A stretch of 45,173 nt of DNA from Vicinamibacteria bacterium (GTDB lineage: Bacteria > Acidobacteriota > Vicinamibacteria > Fen-336): contig DATMML010000013.1 of the NCBI GenBank assembly GCA_035570235.1, positions 1-45,173 of the forward strand. The letters run 5' to 3'. Positions within the stretch are counted from its first letter, which is position 1; each line of letters begins with the position of its first letter. Positions 17,039-25,211 of the stretch are shown in pieces. The translations under genes and the position numbers were made by a program. Below the pieces are notes generated by a model. That model saw only the letters and a program-made list of their open reading frames with translations. It was not told where the DNA came from and made no database searches.

Positions 17039-19225
17039 ATGCTCCTTAACCCCTCGCTCTGGGCGTCGCTCGTCCCCCGCGATCCGCGCCAGCGGAAGCC
17101 AAACCACTACCGGGAGATGTTCCGCACGGCGTGGGAGAACCGTGACCAGCTCCCCTTCGCTTGGCGCATCCTGAAGCACGGGGTGTGCGACGGCTGCGCG
17201 CTCGGCACCCGCGGCCTCCGGGACTGGACCCTCGAGGGTATCCACCTCTGCATGGTCCGCCTAGAGCTCATGCGTCTCAACACCGCGCCCTCCCTTGACC
17301 CGGATCGCCTGGCCGACGTGTCCCTCTTGGCGGACCTCGACTCACGGGCCCTTCGCGGCCTGGGCCGGCTCCCCGAGCCCATGATCCGCCGCCGCGGCGA
17401 TCGGGGCTTCGGCGTGGTGGCCTGGGAGGAGGCGTGGGAAGCGGCCGCGGCCGCGATCCGGGCCGGGCCCCCGGAGCGGCTGGCCGTCTATCTGACCTCG
17501 CGGGGGATCCTGAACGAGCACTACTACGCGGCGCAGAAGGCGGCCCGGGCCATGGGCACCAACCACGTGGACAACTCAGCGCGCCTCTGCCACGCCGCCT
17601 CCACCGTGGCCATGAAGAGCACCCTCGGCCACGGGGCCTCCACCTGCTCCTACACGGACTGGCTCGGCACCGACCTCATTGTCTTCTTGGGCGCCAACCC
17701 CCCCAACAACCAGCCGGTGACCATGAAGTACCTCCACCGGGCCCGGCAGCAGGGGACGCGGGTGGCCGTGGTCAACACCTATGCCGAGCCCGGTCTCAAG
17801 AGCTATTGGGTGCCCTCAGTTCCGGAATCGGCGGTCTTCGGGACCCGGCTGGCCGAGCACTGGTTCGCGGTGGACACGGGCGGCGACCTCGCTTTTCTGC
17901 AAGGCGTGTTCAAGGTCCTGGTGGCCGAAGATTGGGTCGATAGGGAGTTCATCGGCAGGAGCACCCTCGGCTTCGAGGAGGCGAAGGCGAGCGTGGAGGC
18001 CCTGGACTGGGGGCTGCTCGAAAGCGGGAGTGGAACCACGCGCGCCGAGATGGCGCGCTTCGCGGAGCTCCTGCACCGGGCAGGGAGCGGGGTGCTCGTC
18101 TGGTCCATGGGCCTCACCCAGCACGCCCACGGCGTCGAGACGATCCGGGCCCTCCTCAATGTCGGCCTCGCTCGCGGCTGGGTGGGGCGGGAGAAGGTGG
18201 GCCTCATGCCCATCCGCGGACATTCCGGGGTCCAGGGCGGTGCCGAGGTGGGTTGTAGCCCTGCTCTCGAGGAGACGCAGCGGCGGCGGTTCGAAGAGGT
18301 CTGGGGTTTCGCCCTGCCTCGGGGGAGAGGCTTCACCGCCCCCGAGATGATGACCGCCGCCGACCGCGGGGAGCTCGGCGTCCTCTGGATGACGGGCGGG
18401 AACTTCCTGGAGACCCTGCCCGACCCTGGGGCTGCCGCCCGTGCCCTCGGGCGGGTGGGGACCCGGATTCACCAGGACATTGTGATGTCCTCCATGATGC
18501 TCCTCCCGCCCCGGGACACCGTGATCCTCTTTCCGGCCACGACTCGCTACGAGTCGGCGGGGGGTGGCACCGAGACCTCCAGCGAGCGGCGCGTGATCTT
18601 CTCCCCGGAAGTGCCGGGCCGCCGCATCGGCTCCGCGAAGCCGGAGTGGGAGGTCTTCGGAGAGGTGGCGGCCCGCGTCCGCCCGGAGCTTGCGGACCGG
18701 CTTCGCTTCGCCTCCTCCCGCGCCATCCGGGAGGAAATCGCGCGCGCGGTGCCCCTCTACGCCGGGATCGAGACTCTGGGGAGGGAGGGGGACGAGTTCC
18801 AGTGGGGCGGGCCCCGGCTCTTCGCGGACGGCACCTTCGCCACCCCCGACGGCAAGGCGCATTTTTCCGTGCTGGCCCCGAGCCCGCGCGGGCTCGGGGA
18901 AGGTTGGTTCTACCTTTCCACCCGCCGTGGGAAGCAGTTCAACTCCATGGTGCAGCACGAGGTCGATCCCCTCAGCGGAGCCGCCCGCCGGGACGTCCTC
19001 ATCTCGGCGGAGGACGCTGCCCGCTTGGGCTTGAGGAATGGGGATCCCGTCCGGCTCGTCTCCGGGGGGGGCCATTTCCAGGGCCGTGCGCGGATCGACG
19101 CCATCAAGCCGCGCAACCTGGCCGTTCATTGGCCGGAGGCAAACGGTCTGCTCTCCCCCGCGGAGGTCGATTCCGCCTCCGGCGAGCCGGACTACAACGC
19201 GGTAGTCGTGCTCGAGAAGGGTTGA
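17039..19225 (+). CDS. FdhF/YdeP-family molybdopterin oxidoreductase
   Basis: A 728-residue enzyme of the DMSO-reductase superfamily, closest in pattern to the YdeP/FdhF-like group. N-terminal cysteines lie at 50, 53 and 71 (GVCDGCALGTRG, then IHLCMV), suggesting an Fe-S site with an atypical spacing. Cys184 in ARLCHAASTVAM sits where the molybdenum ligand is expected. Pterin-binding stretches include VFLGANPPNNQPVT, MPIRGHSGVQGG and the C-terminal domain from about residue 620. There is no signal peptide, so it is probably cytoplasmic. The reaction is unknown; members are often annotated as formate dehydrogenase-like without proof. It is the third gene of the amidase operon; a MogA-like cofactor gene lies 17 kb downstream. 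Confidence 0.9.
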   Translation: MLLNPSLWASLVPRDPRQRKPNHYREMFRTAWENRDQLPFAWRILKHGVCDGCALGTRGLRDWTLEGIHLCMVRLELMRLNTAPSLDPDRLADVSLLADLDSRALRGLGRLPEPMIRRRGDRGFGVVAWEEAWEAAAAAIRAGPPERLAVYLTSRGILNEHYYAAQKAARAMGTNHVDNSARLCHAASTVAMKSTLGHGASTCSYTDWLGTDLIVFLGANPPNNQPVTMKYLHRARQQGTRVAVVNTYAEPGLKSYWVPSVPESAVFGTRLAEHWFAVDTGGDLAFLQGVFKVLVAEDWVDREFIGRSTLGFEEAKASVEALDWGLLESGSGTTRAEMARFAELLHRAGSGVLVWSMGLTQHAHGVETIRALLNVGLARGWVGREKVGLMPIRGHSGVQGGAEVGCSPALEETQRRRFEEVWGFALPRGRGFTAPEMMTAADRGELGVLWMTGGNFLETLPDPGAAARALGRVGTRIHQDIVMSSMMLLPPRDTVILFPATTRYESAGGGTETSSERRVIFSPEVPGRRIGSAKPEWEVFGEVAARVRPELADRLRFASSRAIREEIARAVPLYAGIETLGREGDEFQWGGPRLFADGTFATPDGKAHFSVLAPSPRGLGEGWFYLSTRRGKQFNSMVQHEVDPLSGAARRDVLISAEDAARLGLRNGDPVRLVSGGGHFQGRARIDAIKPRNLAVHWPEANGLLSPAEVDSASGEPDYNAVVVLEKG

Positions 19226-19229
19226 GGTC

Positions 19230-20012
19230 ATGGACATCCCATCTCCGGCGGAGCTGCTCGACTTCCACGGCAAGGCCGTGATCGTCACCGGGGCCGGCCG
19301 CGGGCTGGGCGCGGGCATTGCGGCGCGCTTCGCCCAGGCCGGGGCCTCGGTAGTGGTGGGCTACCGGCAGAGCGACGAGGGGGCCCTCTCGGTGGTGGAG
19401 ACGATCAAGGCCGGGGGCGGCCAGGCCGTGGCCGTACCCGCCGACGTCACGCGGAGGGCGGACGTGGAGTGGCTGGTCGACCGCTGCGGGGAAGCCTTCG
19501 GCCGGCTCGACGCCCTGGTCAACAACGCCGGGGTCTACCCCCTGGCCCCCCTCCTGGAGATGAAGGAGGAGGAGTGGGACCTCGTGATCGACTCCAACCT
19601 AAAAAGCGTCCATCTCTGCACCCAGGCCGCGGGCCGGGCGATGATGGCCCAGGGCCGGGAGGGGGCGATCGTGAACATCGCTTCCATCGAAGGTACGAAC
19701 CCGGCACCCCTCCACAGCCACTACGACGCCGCCAAGGCGGGCGTTCTCCAATACACGCGGGCCGCGGCCCGGGAACTGGGCCCCCTGATCCGGGTGAACG
19801 CGGTCTCACCCGGGCTCATCTGGAGGGAGGGGCTAGATCGTGACTGGCCGGAGGGGGTCGAACGCTACCAACGGGCGGTGCCCCTGGGCCGCCTGGGCCG
19901 TCCCGAAGACGTGGCCGATGCCAGCCTCTTCCTGGCCTCCCCCGCCGCCCGCTGGATCACGGGGGCGGAGTTGGTGGTGGACGGAGGGGTCCTGACCCAC
20001 ACCGTCTACTGA
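19230..20012 (+). CDS. SDR family NAD(P)-dependent oxidoreductase
   Basis: A 260-residue classical short-chain dehydrogenase. The nucleotide-binding motif TGAGRGLG is at 20-27 and NNAG at 98-101. The catalytic tetrad Asn123, Ser152, Tyr165 and Lys169 is intact. The C-terminal W-x-TGAELVVDGG is typical of FabG-like members. It starts 4 bases after the molybdopterin gene and is the last gene of the operon. It may oxidise or reduce a hydroxyl/keto intermediate of the same pathway, but the substrate cannot be deduced. Confidence 0.95.
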   Translation: MDIPSPAELLDFHGKAVIVTGAGRGLGAGIAARFAQAGASVVVGYRQSDEGALSVVETIKAGGGQAVAVPADVTRRADVEWLVDRCGEAFGRLDALVNNAGVYPLAPLLEMKEEEWDLVIDSNLKSVHLCTQAAGRAMMAQGREGAIVNIASIEGTNPAPLHSHYDAAKAGVLQYTRAAARELGPLIRVNAVSPGLIWREGLDRDWPEGVERYQRAVPLGRLGRPEDVADASLFLASPAARWITGAELVVDGGVLTHTVY

Positions 20013-20336
20013 TGTCGAACAGCAGTTGAACACCGACAGCAACTGAACGCGGGGTTGTGAGTTTGCGTTGCTCTTGATGACTTTCCATAGGTCACGTGCC
20101 AGGAGGGGCCTACAAACCCTGCTGCCCGAGCGAAATCTGTCCAGGGGTTCACTCTCAAGCACGTCGGCTGTCCACAGGTCAAGGGGCGGGCAAACGGCCC
20201 GGAGCGGCCCAGTCCGGGGGCTTCGCTGGTGGTCGACAGCGGACGTCGTGGTCACAGGCCTCTCGGCGTGAAAGAGGGGTGACAAGCCATTGCGTGAAGC
20301 GGGCCATTGTGTAATCCTCTGTGTGGGGGAGGCTCG
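20013..20336. other. 324-base non-coding stretch between the SDR gene and vapB
   Basis: No convincing gene. Just after the SDR stop lie CAGTTG (20023-20028) and CAACTG (20040-20045), which could pair as a 6-bp stem with an 11-base loop. They sit within two imperfect 12-base direct copies (20020-20031 and 20037-20048, 10 of 12 identical). No T tract follows, so it is a weak terminator candidate. The rest shows no coding bias in any frame that I recognise. This may be the left edge of an acquired VapBC unit. Confidence 0.4.
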
Positions 20337-20537
20337 ATGCCCACGAACCTAGCCATTGACGACCAGTTGCTCGAGGAAGCCCTCCGGGTTGGAGGGCGTC
20401 GCACGAAGCGCGAGACGGTGAATGAGGCTTTGACCGAGTACGTAAGAAGGCGTAAGCGCCGCAACTTCGTGAAGCTCTTCGGAACGATCGACTTTCGAAC
20501 CGACTGGGATTACAAGAAGGCGCGACAGCGTTCGTGA
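20337..20537 (+). CDS. vapB: VapB-type antitoxin
   Basis: A 66-residue antitoxin. MPTNLAIDDQLLEEALRVGG is a ribbon-helix-helix-like DNA-binding start, and RRTKRETVNEALTEYVRRRK is its helical second half. The C-terminal tail (residues 45-66) would wrap the toxin. The start ATG 20337 has a GGGGGAGG ribosome-binding site 5 bases upstream; an earlier in-frame start at 20307 lacks one. The stop overlaps the toxin GTG as GTGA. VapB usually represses its own operon together with VapC. No clear operator palindrome was found upstream. Confidence 0.88.
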   Translation: MPTNLAIDDQLLEEALRVGGRRTKRETVNEALTEYVRRRKRRNFVKLFGTIDFRTDWDYKKARQRS

Positions 20538-20938
20538 TACTCCTCGATACCAGCGTCGTATCAGCGATCCTGCGACGCCGCCGAAAGGGTGAGGGGGAGC
20601 AGGTCTTGGCCCGGAAGGTTGACGAGTTGCTGCGGAGCGACGAGCAAGTGGCCCTTCCGGGAATCGTTCTCCAGGAGCTGCTGAGTGGAATCGCGGAGCG
20701 GTCGCAGTACGAGAAGGTACTCACAGGAGTGCGGGAAAGCTTTTCCGTCGTTCTGGCCACCGAGGGTGATCACCTGAAAGCAGCTGACATCGTCAACACC
20801 GCATCCGCCAAAGGCATTGCGTTCACCACTCCGGATGCCCTCATCGCCGCTCAGGCGCTGAACCGTCGGGCCGCCCTGCTGACTACAGACGCCGATTTCG
20901 CCAAGCTGGCCAAGCTCGCTGGCCTCAAGCTTGCGTAG
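20534..20938 (+). CDS. vapC: VapC-type PIN-domain toxin ribonuclease
   Basis: A 134-residue PIN-domain endoribonuclease. The expected acidic metal-binding residues are present: Asp5 (ILLDTSVV), Glu48 (VLQELLSG), Asp101 (TTPDALIAA) and Asp119 or Asp121 (LLTTDADF). VapC toxins typically cut tRNA or rRNA when freed from VapB. The start is GTG, overlapping the vapB stop. Complete length and an intact active site suggest a functional pair. Confidence 0.92.
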   Translation: MILLDTSVVSAILRRRRKGEGEQVLARKVDELLRSDEQVALPGIVLQELLSGIAERSQYEKVLTGVRESFSVVLATEGDHLKAADIVNTASAKGIAFTTPDALIAAQALNRRAALLTTDADFAKLAKLAGLKLA

Positions 20939-20980
20939 GGTACCCGGCCGGGGTTTGGCTCTTGGTCGACAACTGAGCCA

Positions 20981-21652
20981 CTAAGGCCGGAAGAAGAGCC
21001 CCGCCCGGACGCGCAGGTCGTGCTCGGCCCTCCCCGTGAGGTAGTGATCGAGCACGAGCTGGTCGCCGGCCTCCAGGCGCGCTCCCACCCGGCCCAGGCT
21101 CAGCTTCAGCCCGGCTCCGAAGTTGAACGAGAAGTTGGTGCGCACGCGGTCGGGGGTGTCGAAGGAGATCCCGCCGAAGCCGGCCAAGAGGAACGGCCGG
21201 AGCTTCGCGCCCCCGAGGTGGTAGAGGAGGGCGGCGTCGTAGTCGAACGACGCTACCTTGTCCTCAACGGGCCGGATGGCCAGGAACGGGCAAGGCGCGC
21301 CGCCGAGGCAGCGGAAGGTGACCACGGTGCGCTGGGTCCGAGAGGGCTCCACTCCGAAGCCGACCTCCAGCTGGGCCTTGGCGCCGAGGTCGTATCCGAA
21401 TCGAAACCCGAGGAGGAAGCCCACGCCCAAGGAAGCCGTCCGCGAGGTCTGGAAGTCGGGCGGCCGCAGGGGGGGAAAGGCCTCCGCAGGCGCCGGGCTC
21501 GGGCAGGCCAGGCAAATCGGGGTCCGGACGTCCTTCGTGACGTCGAGGAGCGACGCCCCGCCGAGGATCGTGACCTCGACCTTTCCTTCGGCGGCACTTG
21601 CGGCCGCGGTTACGAGCAGGGCGAGGACGAAGAGTCCGATGAGCCTTCGCAC
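20981..21652 (-). CDS. Outer-membrane beta-barrel protein, OmpW/OmpA-barrel-like
   Basis: A 223-residue exported protein. The signal peptide is MRRLIGLFVLALLVTAAASA, with cleavage expected after AASA. The mature part has alternating hydrophobic strands rich in Gly and aromatic residues, such as ASLGVGFLLGFRFGYDL, LRPFLLAGFGGISF and NFSFNFGAGLKLSLG, and ends in VRAGLFFRP. Terminal Phe-x-x near the C-terminus is typical of proteins folded by BamA. Four Cys in two loops could form disulfides. The start is GTG 21652. It lies 25 bases downstream of the P-II gene on the same strand. The role is unknown. Confidence 0.75.
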   Translation of the reverse strand: MRRLIGLFVLALLVTAAASAAEGKVEVTILGGASLLDVTKDVRTPICLACPSPAPAEAFPPLRPPDFQTSRTASLGVGFLLGFRFGYDLGAKAQLEVGFGVEPSRTQRTVVTFRCLGGAPCPFLAIRPVEDKVASFDYDAALLYHLGGAKLRPFLLAGFGGISFDTPDRVRTNFSFNFGAGLKLSLGRVGARLEAGDQLVLDHYLTGRAEHDLRVRAGLFFRP

Positions 21653-21677
21653 CCGCCCATCGTACCCGCTTCCGGGA

Positions 21678-22043
21678 CTAGGCGGGCAGCCCGGCCTCGA
21701 CGGGAGTGACCGCGGCCTGGTCCTGCTCCCCGGTGCGGATGCGGTAGACCTTCTCCACCGGGAGCACGAAGATCTTCCCGTCCCCCACCGCCCCCGTCTG
21801 TCCCGCGGCCAGGATCGCTCCCACCGTAGGCTCGACGAAGTGATCGGAGACGCCGATCTCCAGCCGCACCTTCTCGCTCAGCTCCATCTTGACCGTGGTG
21901 CCCCGGTAGGTCTCAACCCGGTCCATCTCTCCCCCATGGCCTTGCACACGGCTGATGGTGAGGCCCCGCACCTCCGCCCGGTAAAGAGCCTCCAGCACCT
22001 CGTTCAGCTTCTCGGGACGGACGACGGCCACCACCAACTTCAT
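21678..22043 (-). CDS. glnK: P-II nitrogen regulatory protein lacking the T-loop tyrosine
   Basis: A 121-residue P-II signalling protein. MKLVVAVVRPEKLNEVLEAL, the V-Q-G-H-G block and the C-terminal GDGKIFVLPVEKVYRIRTGE (B-loop and C-loop) fit GlnB/GlnK, which sense 2-oxoglutarate and ATP/ADP. The T-loop reads ETYRGTTVKMELSEKVR. Position 51, the uridylylated Tyr in enterobacterial P-II, is Val here, and the usual L-P-K is missing. It therefore cannot be uridylylated at that site. The gene overlaps the amtB stop by 4 bases, so it probably controls AmtB by direct binding. The C-terminal tail is about 9 residues longer than in E. coli. Confidence 0.93.
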   Translation of the reverse strand: MKLVVAVVRPEKLNEVLEALYRAEVRGLTISRVQGHGGEMDRVETYRGTTVKMELSEKVRLEIGVSDHFVEPTVGAILAAGQTGAVGDGKIFVLPVEKVYRIRTGEQDQAAVTPVEAGLPA

Positions 22044-23338
22044 GCGCGGCCTCCCTCGGCCTTTAGGCGGCCCGCCAGGACCCCTGCCGGGGCCGGGCTT
22101 TCCGCCGTGAACTCGGACAGGATCAGGATGGCGCCCTCGTCTCGGGCATAGGCCTCCTCGCCATGCTGGCTCACGTCGAGGCCCAGGCCCTCCTCCCGGG
22201 TGGCCACCTTAAGGGGCACAACGAAGCTCAGCAACTTGAGGAGGCCCGCGGTCAGGACGCCGCTGAAGGCGATGGTCACGACCACGGCCAGGAGCTGAAC
22301 GAGGAACTGCTTCGGGTTTCCGAAGAGCAGGCCGTCGGCGGTGCCGTTCCACGACTTCTGGGCGAGGAGGCCGGTCAGGAGCGCCCCCATCGTGCCCCCC
22401 AGTCCGTGGGCCGCCACCACGTCGAGCGAGTCGTCCAGACGCGTCCGCGCCCGCCACAGAAGCGCGAAATAGCTGGGCAGGGCGGAGATCCCGCCGAGCA
22501 CGATGGCGGACATGGGGCTCACGAAGCCCGCGGCGGGGGTGACGGCCACCAGGCCCACCACGATGGCGGTGGCGGCGCCCACCGCCGTGGCCTTGCCCGT
22601 CCGCCGCAGGTCCAGGAGCGTCCAGACGCAGAGGGTGGCGGCCGGGGCCAGCATGGTGTTCACAAAGGCGAGGGCGGCCGAGGCGTTGGCGGCGAGAGCG
22701 CTCCCGCCGTTGAACCCGAACCAGCCGAACCAGAGGAGGCCCGCCCCCAGGAGGGTGAAGGGGACGTTGTGGGGAAGGATGGCTTGGCGGGCGTAGTCCT
22801 TGCGGGGGCCCAAGATCATAGCCGCCACCAAGGCCGCTACCCCCGCGTTGATGTGCACGACCGTGCCGCCCGCGAAGTCGAGCGCGCCCATTCCCCCCAG
22901 CCAGCCCCCTCCCCAAACCCAGTGAGCGATGGGGGAGTAAACGAGGAGAGACCAGATGGTGATGAAGGCCAGATAGGCGGAGAAGCGCATCCGCTCCACA
23001 ATGGCTCCCGAAACCAGGGCGGCGGTGATGATCGCGAAGGTTGCCTGGTAGGCCATGAAGAGCAGGTGGGGGATTGTGCCCTGGGGTTCGAGCCCGACGC
23101 CCTGAAGGAAGGCCCGGCCCACCCCTCCCAGCCAAGGTGTGCCCGGGCTGAAGGCCAGGGAATAGCCGAGGACCACCCAGGCCAGACCCACAAAGCCGAG
23201 GGCGGACACGCTCATCATCAGGGTGTTGAGCGCATTCTTGGAGCGCACGAGCCCCCCGTAGAAGAAACCCAGGGCCGGGGTCATGAGAAGGACAAGCGCG
23301 GTCGAGACCATCATCCAGGCGGTGTCGGCGGCGTTCAT
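22040..23338 (-). CDS. amtB: Ammonium transporter AmtB
   Basis: A 432-residue Amt-family channel with 11 predicted helices. Recognisable blocks are MMVSTALVLLMTPALGFFYG near the start, the signature DFAGGTVVHINAGVAALVAA, and conserved pore His residues in HINAG and AHGLGG. The start ATG 23338 (MNAADTAW) is preceded by GGGGGTG; a longer in-frame reading adds 13 unlikely residues. The cytoplasmic tail of about 50 residues is longer than average, and the stop overlaps the P-II gene. No signal peptide of the E. coli type is obvious. Confidence 0.95.
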   Translation of the reverse strand: MNAADTAWMMVSTALVLLMTPALGFFYGGLVRSKNALNTLMMSVSALGFVGLAWVVLGYSLAFSPGTPWLGGVGRAFLQGVGLEPQGTIPHLLFMAYQATFAIITAALVSGAIVERMRFSAYLAFITIWSLLVYSPIAHWVWGGGWLGGMGALDFAGGTVVHINAGVAALVAAMILGPRKDYARQAILPHNVPFTLLGAGLLWFGWFGFNGGSALAANASAALAFVNTMLAPAATLCVWTLLDLRRTGKATAVGAATAIVVGLVAVTPAAGFVSPMSAIVLGGISALPSYFALLWRARTRLDDSLDVVAAHGLGGTMGALLTGLLAQKSWNGTADGLLFGNPKQFLVQLLAVVVTIAFSGVLTAGLLKLLSFVVPLKVATREEGLGLDVSQHGEEAYARDEGAILILSEFTAESPAPAGVLAGRLKAEGGRA

Positions 23339-23393
23339 GAGGGCACCCCCGCCCGCTTCCGACTCGCCGCTCCCCAACCCTGCTCACACAGCT

Positions 23394-23405
23394 GAAGCAT
23401 GCTTC
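23394..23405. promoter_or_regulatory. 12-base palindrome in the amtB leader
   Basis: GAAGCATGCTTC is a perfect palindrome 56 bases before the amtB ATG. A second GCATGC occurs at 23447-23452. It lies downstream of the proposed sigma-54 element, so it would be in the transcript or act as a regulator site. Function unknown. Confidence 0.35.
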
Positions 23406-23438
23406 TCCCTCCTGAGACTCCTAACCAGTTCGAAGACG

Positions 23439-23455
23439 AGCAAAAAGCATGCGCG
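23439..23455 (-). promoter_or_regulatory. Candidate sigma-54 promoter for amtB-glnK
   Basis: On the minus strand CGCGCATGCTTTTTGCT aligns with the sigma-54 consensus YTGGCACG-N4-TTGCW. The -12 part TTGCT is perfect, whereas the -24 GG is degraded to CG. A neighbouring gene encodes a sigma-54 activator, and an inverted repeat lies upstream at 23499-23515. The fit of the -24 is poor, so this is tentative. Confidence 0.35.
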
Positions 23456-23498
23456 GGCGGCTCCCTAGAGTCCACCCACGCAACTAATAGTAAGACAA

Positions 23499-23515
23499 GA
23501 AGTTATCGACTTCTA
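23499..23515. promoter_or_regulatory. Inverted repeat, possible enhancer site
   Basis: AGAAGT (23499-23504) and ACTTCT (23510-23515) are perfect arms around TATCG. The centre is about 70 bases upstream of the proposed -12 for amtB, a distance usual for upstream activator sequences. It also lies between the regulator stop (23602) and amtB, so a weak terminator is possible, but no T tract follows. Confidence 0.35.
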
Positions 23516-23601
23516 GGTCCGTGAGGAGGCCGCACCCCCCGCCCCACACTTTCGTGGTATTCCCAACAATTCAACGACAGAAGTGTAGCCTTCGGCGACG
23601 C

Positions 23602-25134
23602 TCAGCCCTTGAAGCGGGCGGTGTCGATCCCGTGCTTGCGCACGCTGTAGGCCACGATGCGCTCCGTGGAGTCCAGAAGCCGCGCCGCCTTGGCCTTGTT
23701 CCCCCGCGCGCTCTTCAGGGCGTCGATGATGAGGTCCTTTTCGTAGCTGGCTAGGGCCTCGTCGAGCGAACGCCGGGGCAGGGTCCCCGAGACCTCCGCC
23801 GTCTGGAGGGTGGGCGGCAGGTGGTGGGCGTGGATGACGCCTCCCTCGCAGACCAGCACCGCCCGCTCGATGCAATTCTCCAGCTCGCGCACGTTCCCCG
23901 GCCAGTGGTAACTCATGAGCATGTCGATGGCGGTGGTGGCGATGCGCCGCACGTCCTTGCCGTGGGTAGCCGCGTATTTCTCCACGAAGTGATCGGCGAG
24001 GAGCGGGATGTCGGGCTTGCGCTCGCGCAGGGGGGGCATGTAGACGCTGAAGACGTTGAGGCGATAGTAGAGATCCTCGCGGAACGACCCTTCCTTGACC
24101 GCGGTCTCGAGGTCCTTGTTCGTGGCCGCCACCACTCGCACATTCACCTTCACCGGCTGCACGCCGCCCAGGCGCTCGAACTCCCGCTCCTGCAGGACGC
24201 GCAGCAGCTTGACCTGGGTGGAGCCCGAGAGCTCGCCCACCTCGTCCAGGAAGAGGGTGCCGCTATGGGCCAGCTCAAAGCGGCCCTTCTTCTGGGAGCG
24301 CGCGTCGGTGAAGGCCCCCGGCTCGTAGCCGAAGAGCTCGGACTCGATCAGGCTCTCGGGGAGGGCCCCGCAGCTCACCTTCACGAATGGCTTCTTGGCT
24401 CGGGGCGAGCTGTAATGGATGGCGTGGGCCACCAGCTCCTTGCCCGTGCCCGACTCGCCGCGGATCAGCACGGTGGTGGTGGTGCCCGCCACCTGCGCCA
24501 CCTGCTCGTACACCTGCTGCATGGTCCGGCTGCTGCCCACGATGTTACGGAGGTCGTAGCGCTCCTGCAGCTCCTGGCGCAGCTTCGTGTTCTCATCCAG
24601 CAGGCGGCGACGCTCCCCTTCGATGAGCTTGTGGACCCGCACCGCCTGGCCGATCATGGAGCCCACGATCCCGTAGAACTTGGCCTCCTGGTCATAGTGG
24701 CGTTCCTCGTGGTAGGGCAGGGCCACGCCCAGGGCGCCCACCGTGCGGGTGTCGACCTTGATGGGGACGCAGACGAAGGAGAGCTCCCCCCGCCCCGACT
24801 TCTTGAAGACCCCGGTGCGGTTCAGAAAGAGGGGCTCGCGGCTCACCTTAGGCACCACCACCGGCTTGCCGCTCTGGACCACACGCCCGGTAATGCCCTC
24901 CCCCACCTGATAGCGGGCGGCACGGGCGGACCCCGCCACGCCGGTGGCCGCTTCCACCGCCAGCTCTCCTCCGCCCTCCTCCCGGAGAACGATGTTTCCG
25001 GAGAGGGTGCCGTGACTCTCCTCCAGGATCTCGAGCACGCGGCTCAGAGAGGACCTCAAGTTCAAGGTGGAGCCGAGGGTCTGGCTGACTTCCAGGAGAT
25101 CCGAGAGCTTGCGGATGTCGGCGGGCGGGGGCAT
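23602..25134 (-). CDS. Sigma-54-dependent activator, GAF-AAA+-Fis (NifA-like)
   Basis: A 510-residue enhancer-binding protein. It has a GAF domain (about 18-170), a linker coiled coil (170-195), an AAA+ domain with Walker A GESGTGKE (226-233) and Walker B TLFLDEVG (293-300), and a C-terminal Fis-type helix-turn-helix ([20 protein letters not shown]). The sigma-54 contact loop is GAFTDA (273-278) rather than the common GAFTGA. The domain order is that of NifA, and the position next to amtB-glnK suggests nitrogen control, but no nif genes are present. I placed the start at ATG 25134 with GGGGA 10 bases upstream. Confidence 0.9.
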   Translation of the reverse strand: MPPPADIRKLSDLLEVSQTLGSTLNLRSSLSRVLEILEESHGTLSGNIVLREEGGGELAVEAATGVAGSARAARYQVGEGITGRVVQSGKPVVVPKVSREPLFLNRTGVFKKSGRGELSFVCVPIKVDTRTVGALGVALPYHEERHYDQEAKFYGIVGSMIGQAVRVHKLIEGERRRLLDENTKLRQELQERYDLRNIVGSSRTMQQVYEQVAQVAGTTTTVLIRGESGTGKELVAHAIHYSSPRAKKPFVKVSCGALPESLIESELFGYEPGAFTDARSQKKGRFELAHSGTLFLDEVGELSGSTQVKLLRVLQEREFERLGGVQPVKVNVRVVAATNKDLETAVKEGSFREDLYYRLNVFSVYMPPLRERKPDIPLLADHFVEKYAATHGKDVRRIATTAIDMLMSYHWPGNVRELENCIERAVLVCEGGVIHAHHLPPTLQTAEVSGTLPRRSLDEALASYEKDLIIDALKSARGNKAKAARLLDSTERIVAYSVRKHGIDTARFKG

Positions 25135-25211
25135 GGGCGTTGCGTCCCCATTATTGCACTTTACAGAAGTGATGCTCCCCAACCGGGGAGCGACAGGAAT
25201 GTCTGCGACCC

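Noticed and set aside
17816-19318. 500-codon minus-strand frame opposite the molybdopterin enzyme
   Set aside because: The plus-strand product has clear cofactor motifs; the antisense product does not resemble a protein.
20020-20060. Integron-like attC site
   Set aside because: AGCAAC and GTTGCT could pair, but the core GTTRRRY is absent and no integrase or cassette is nearby.
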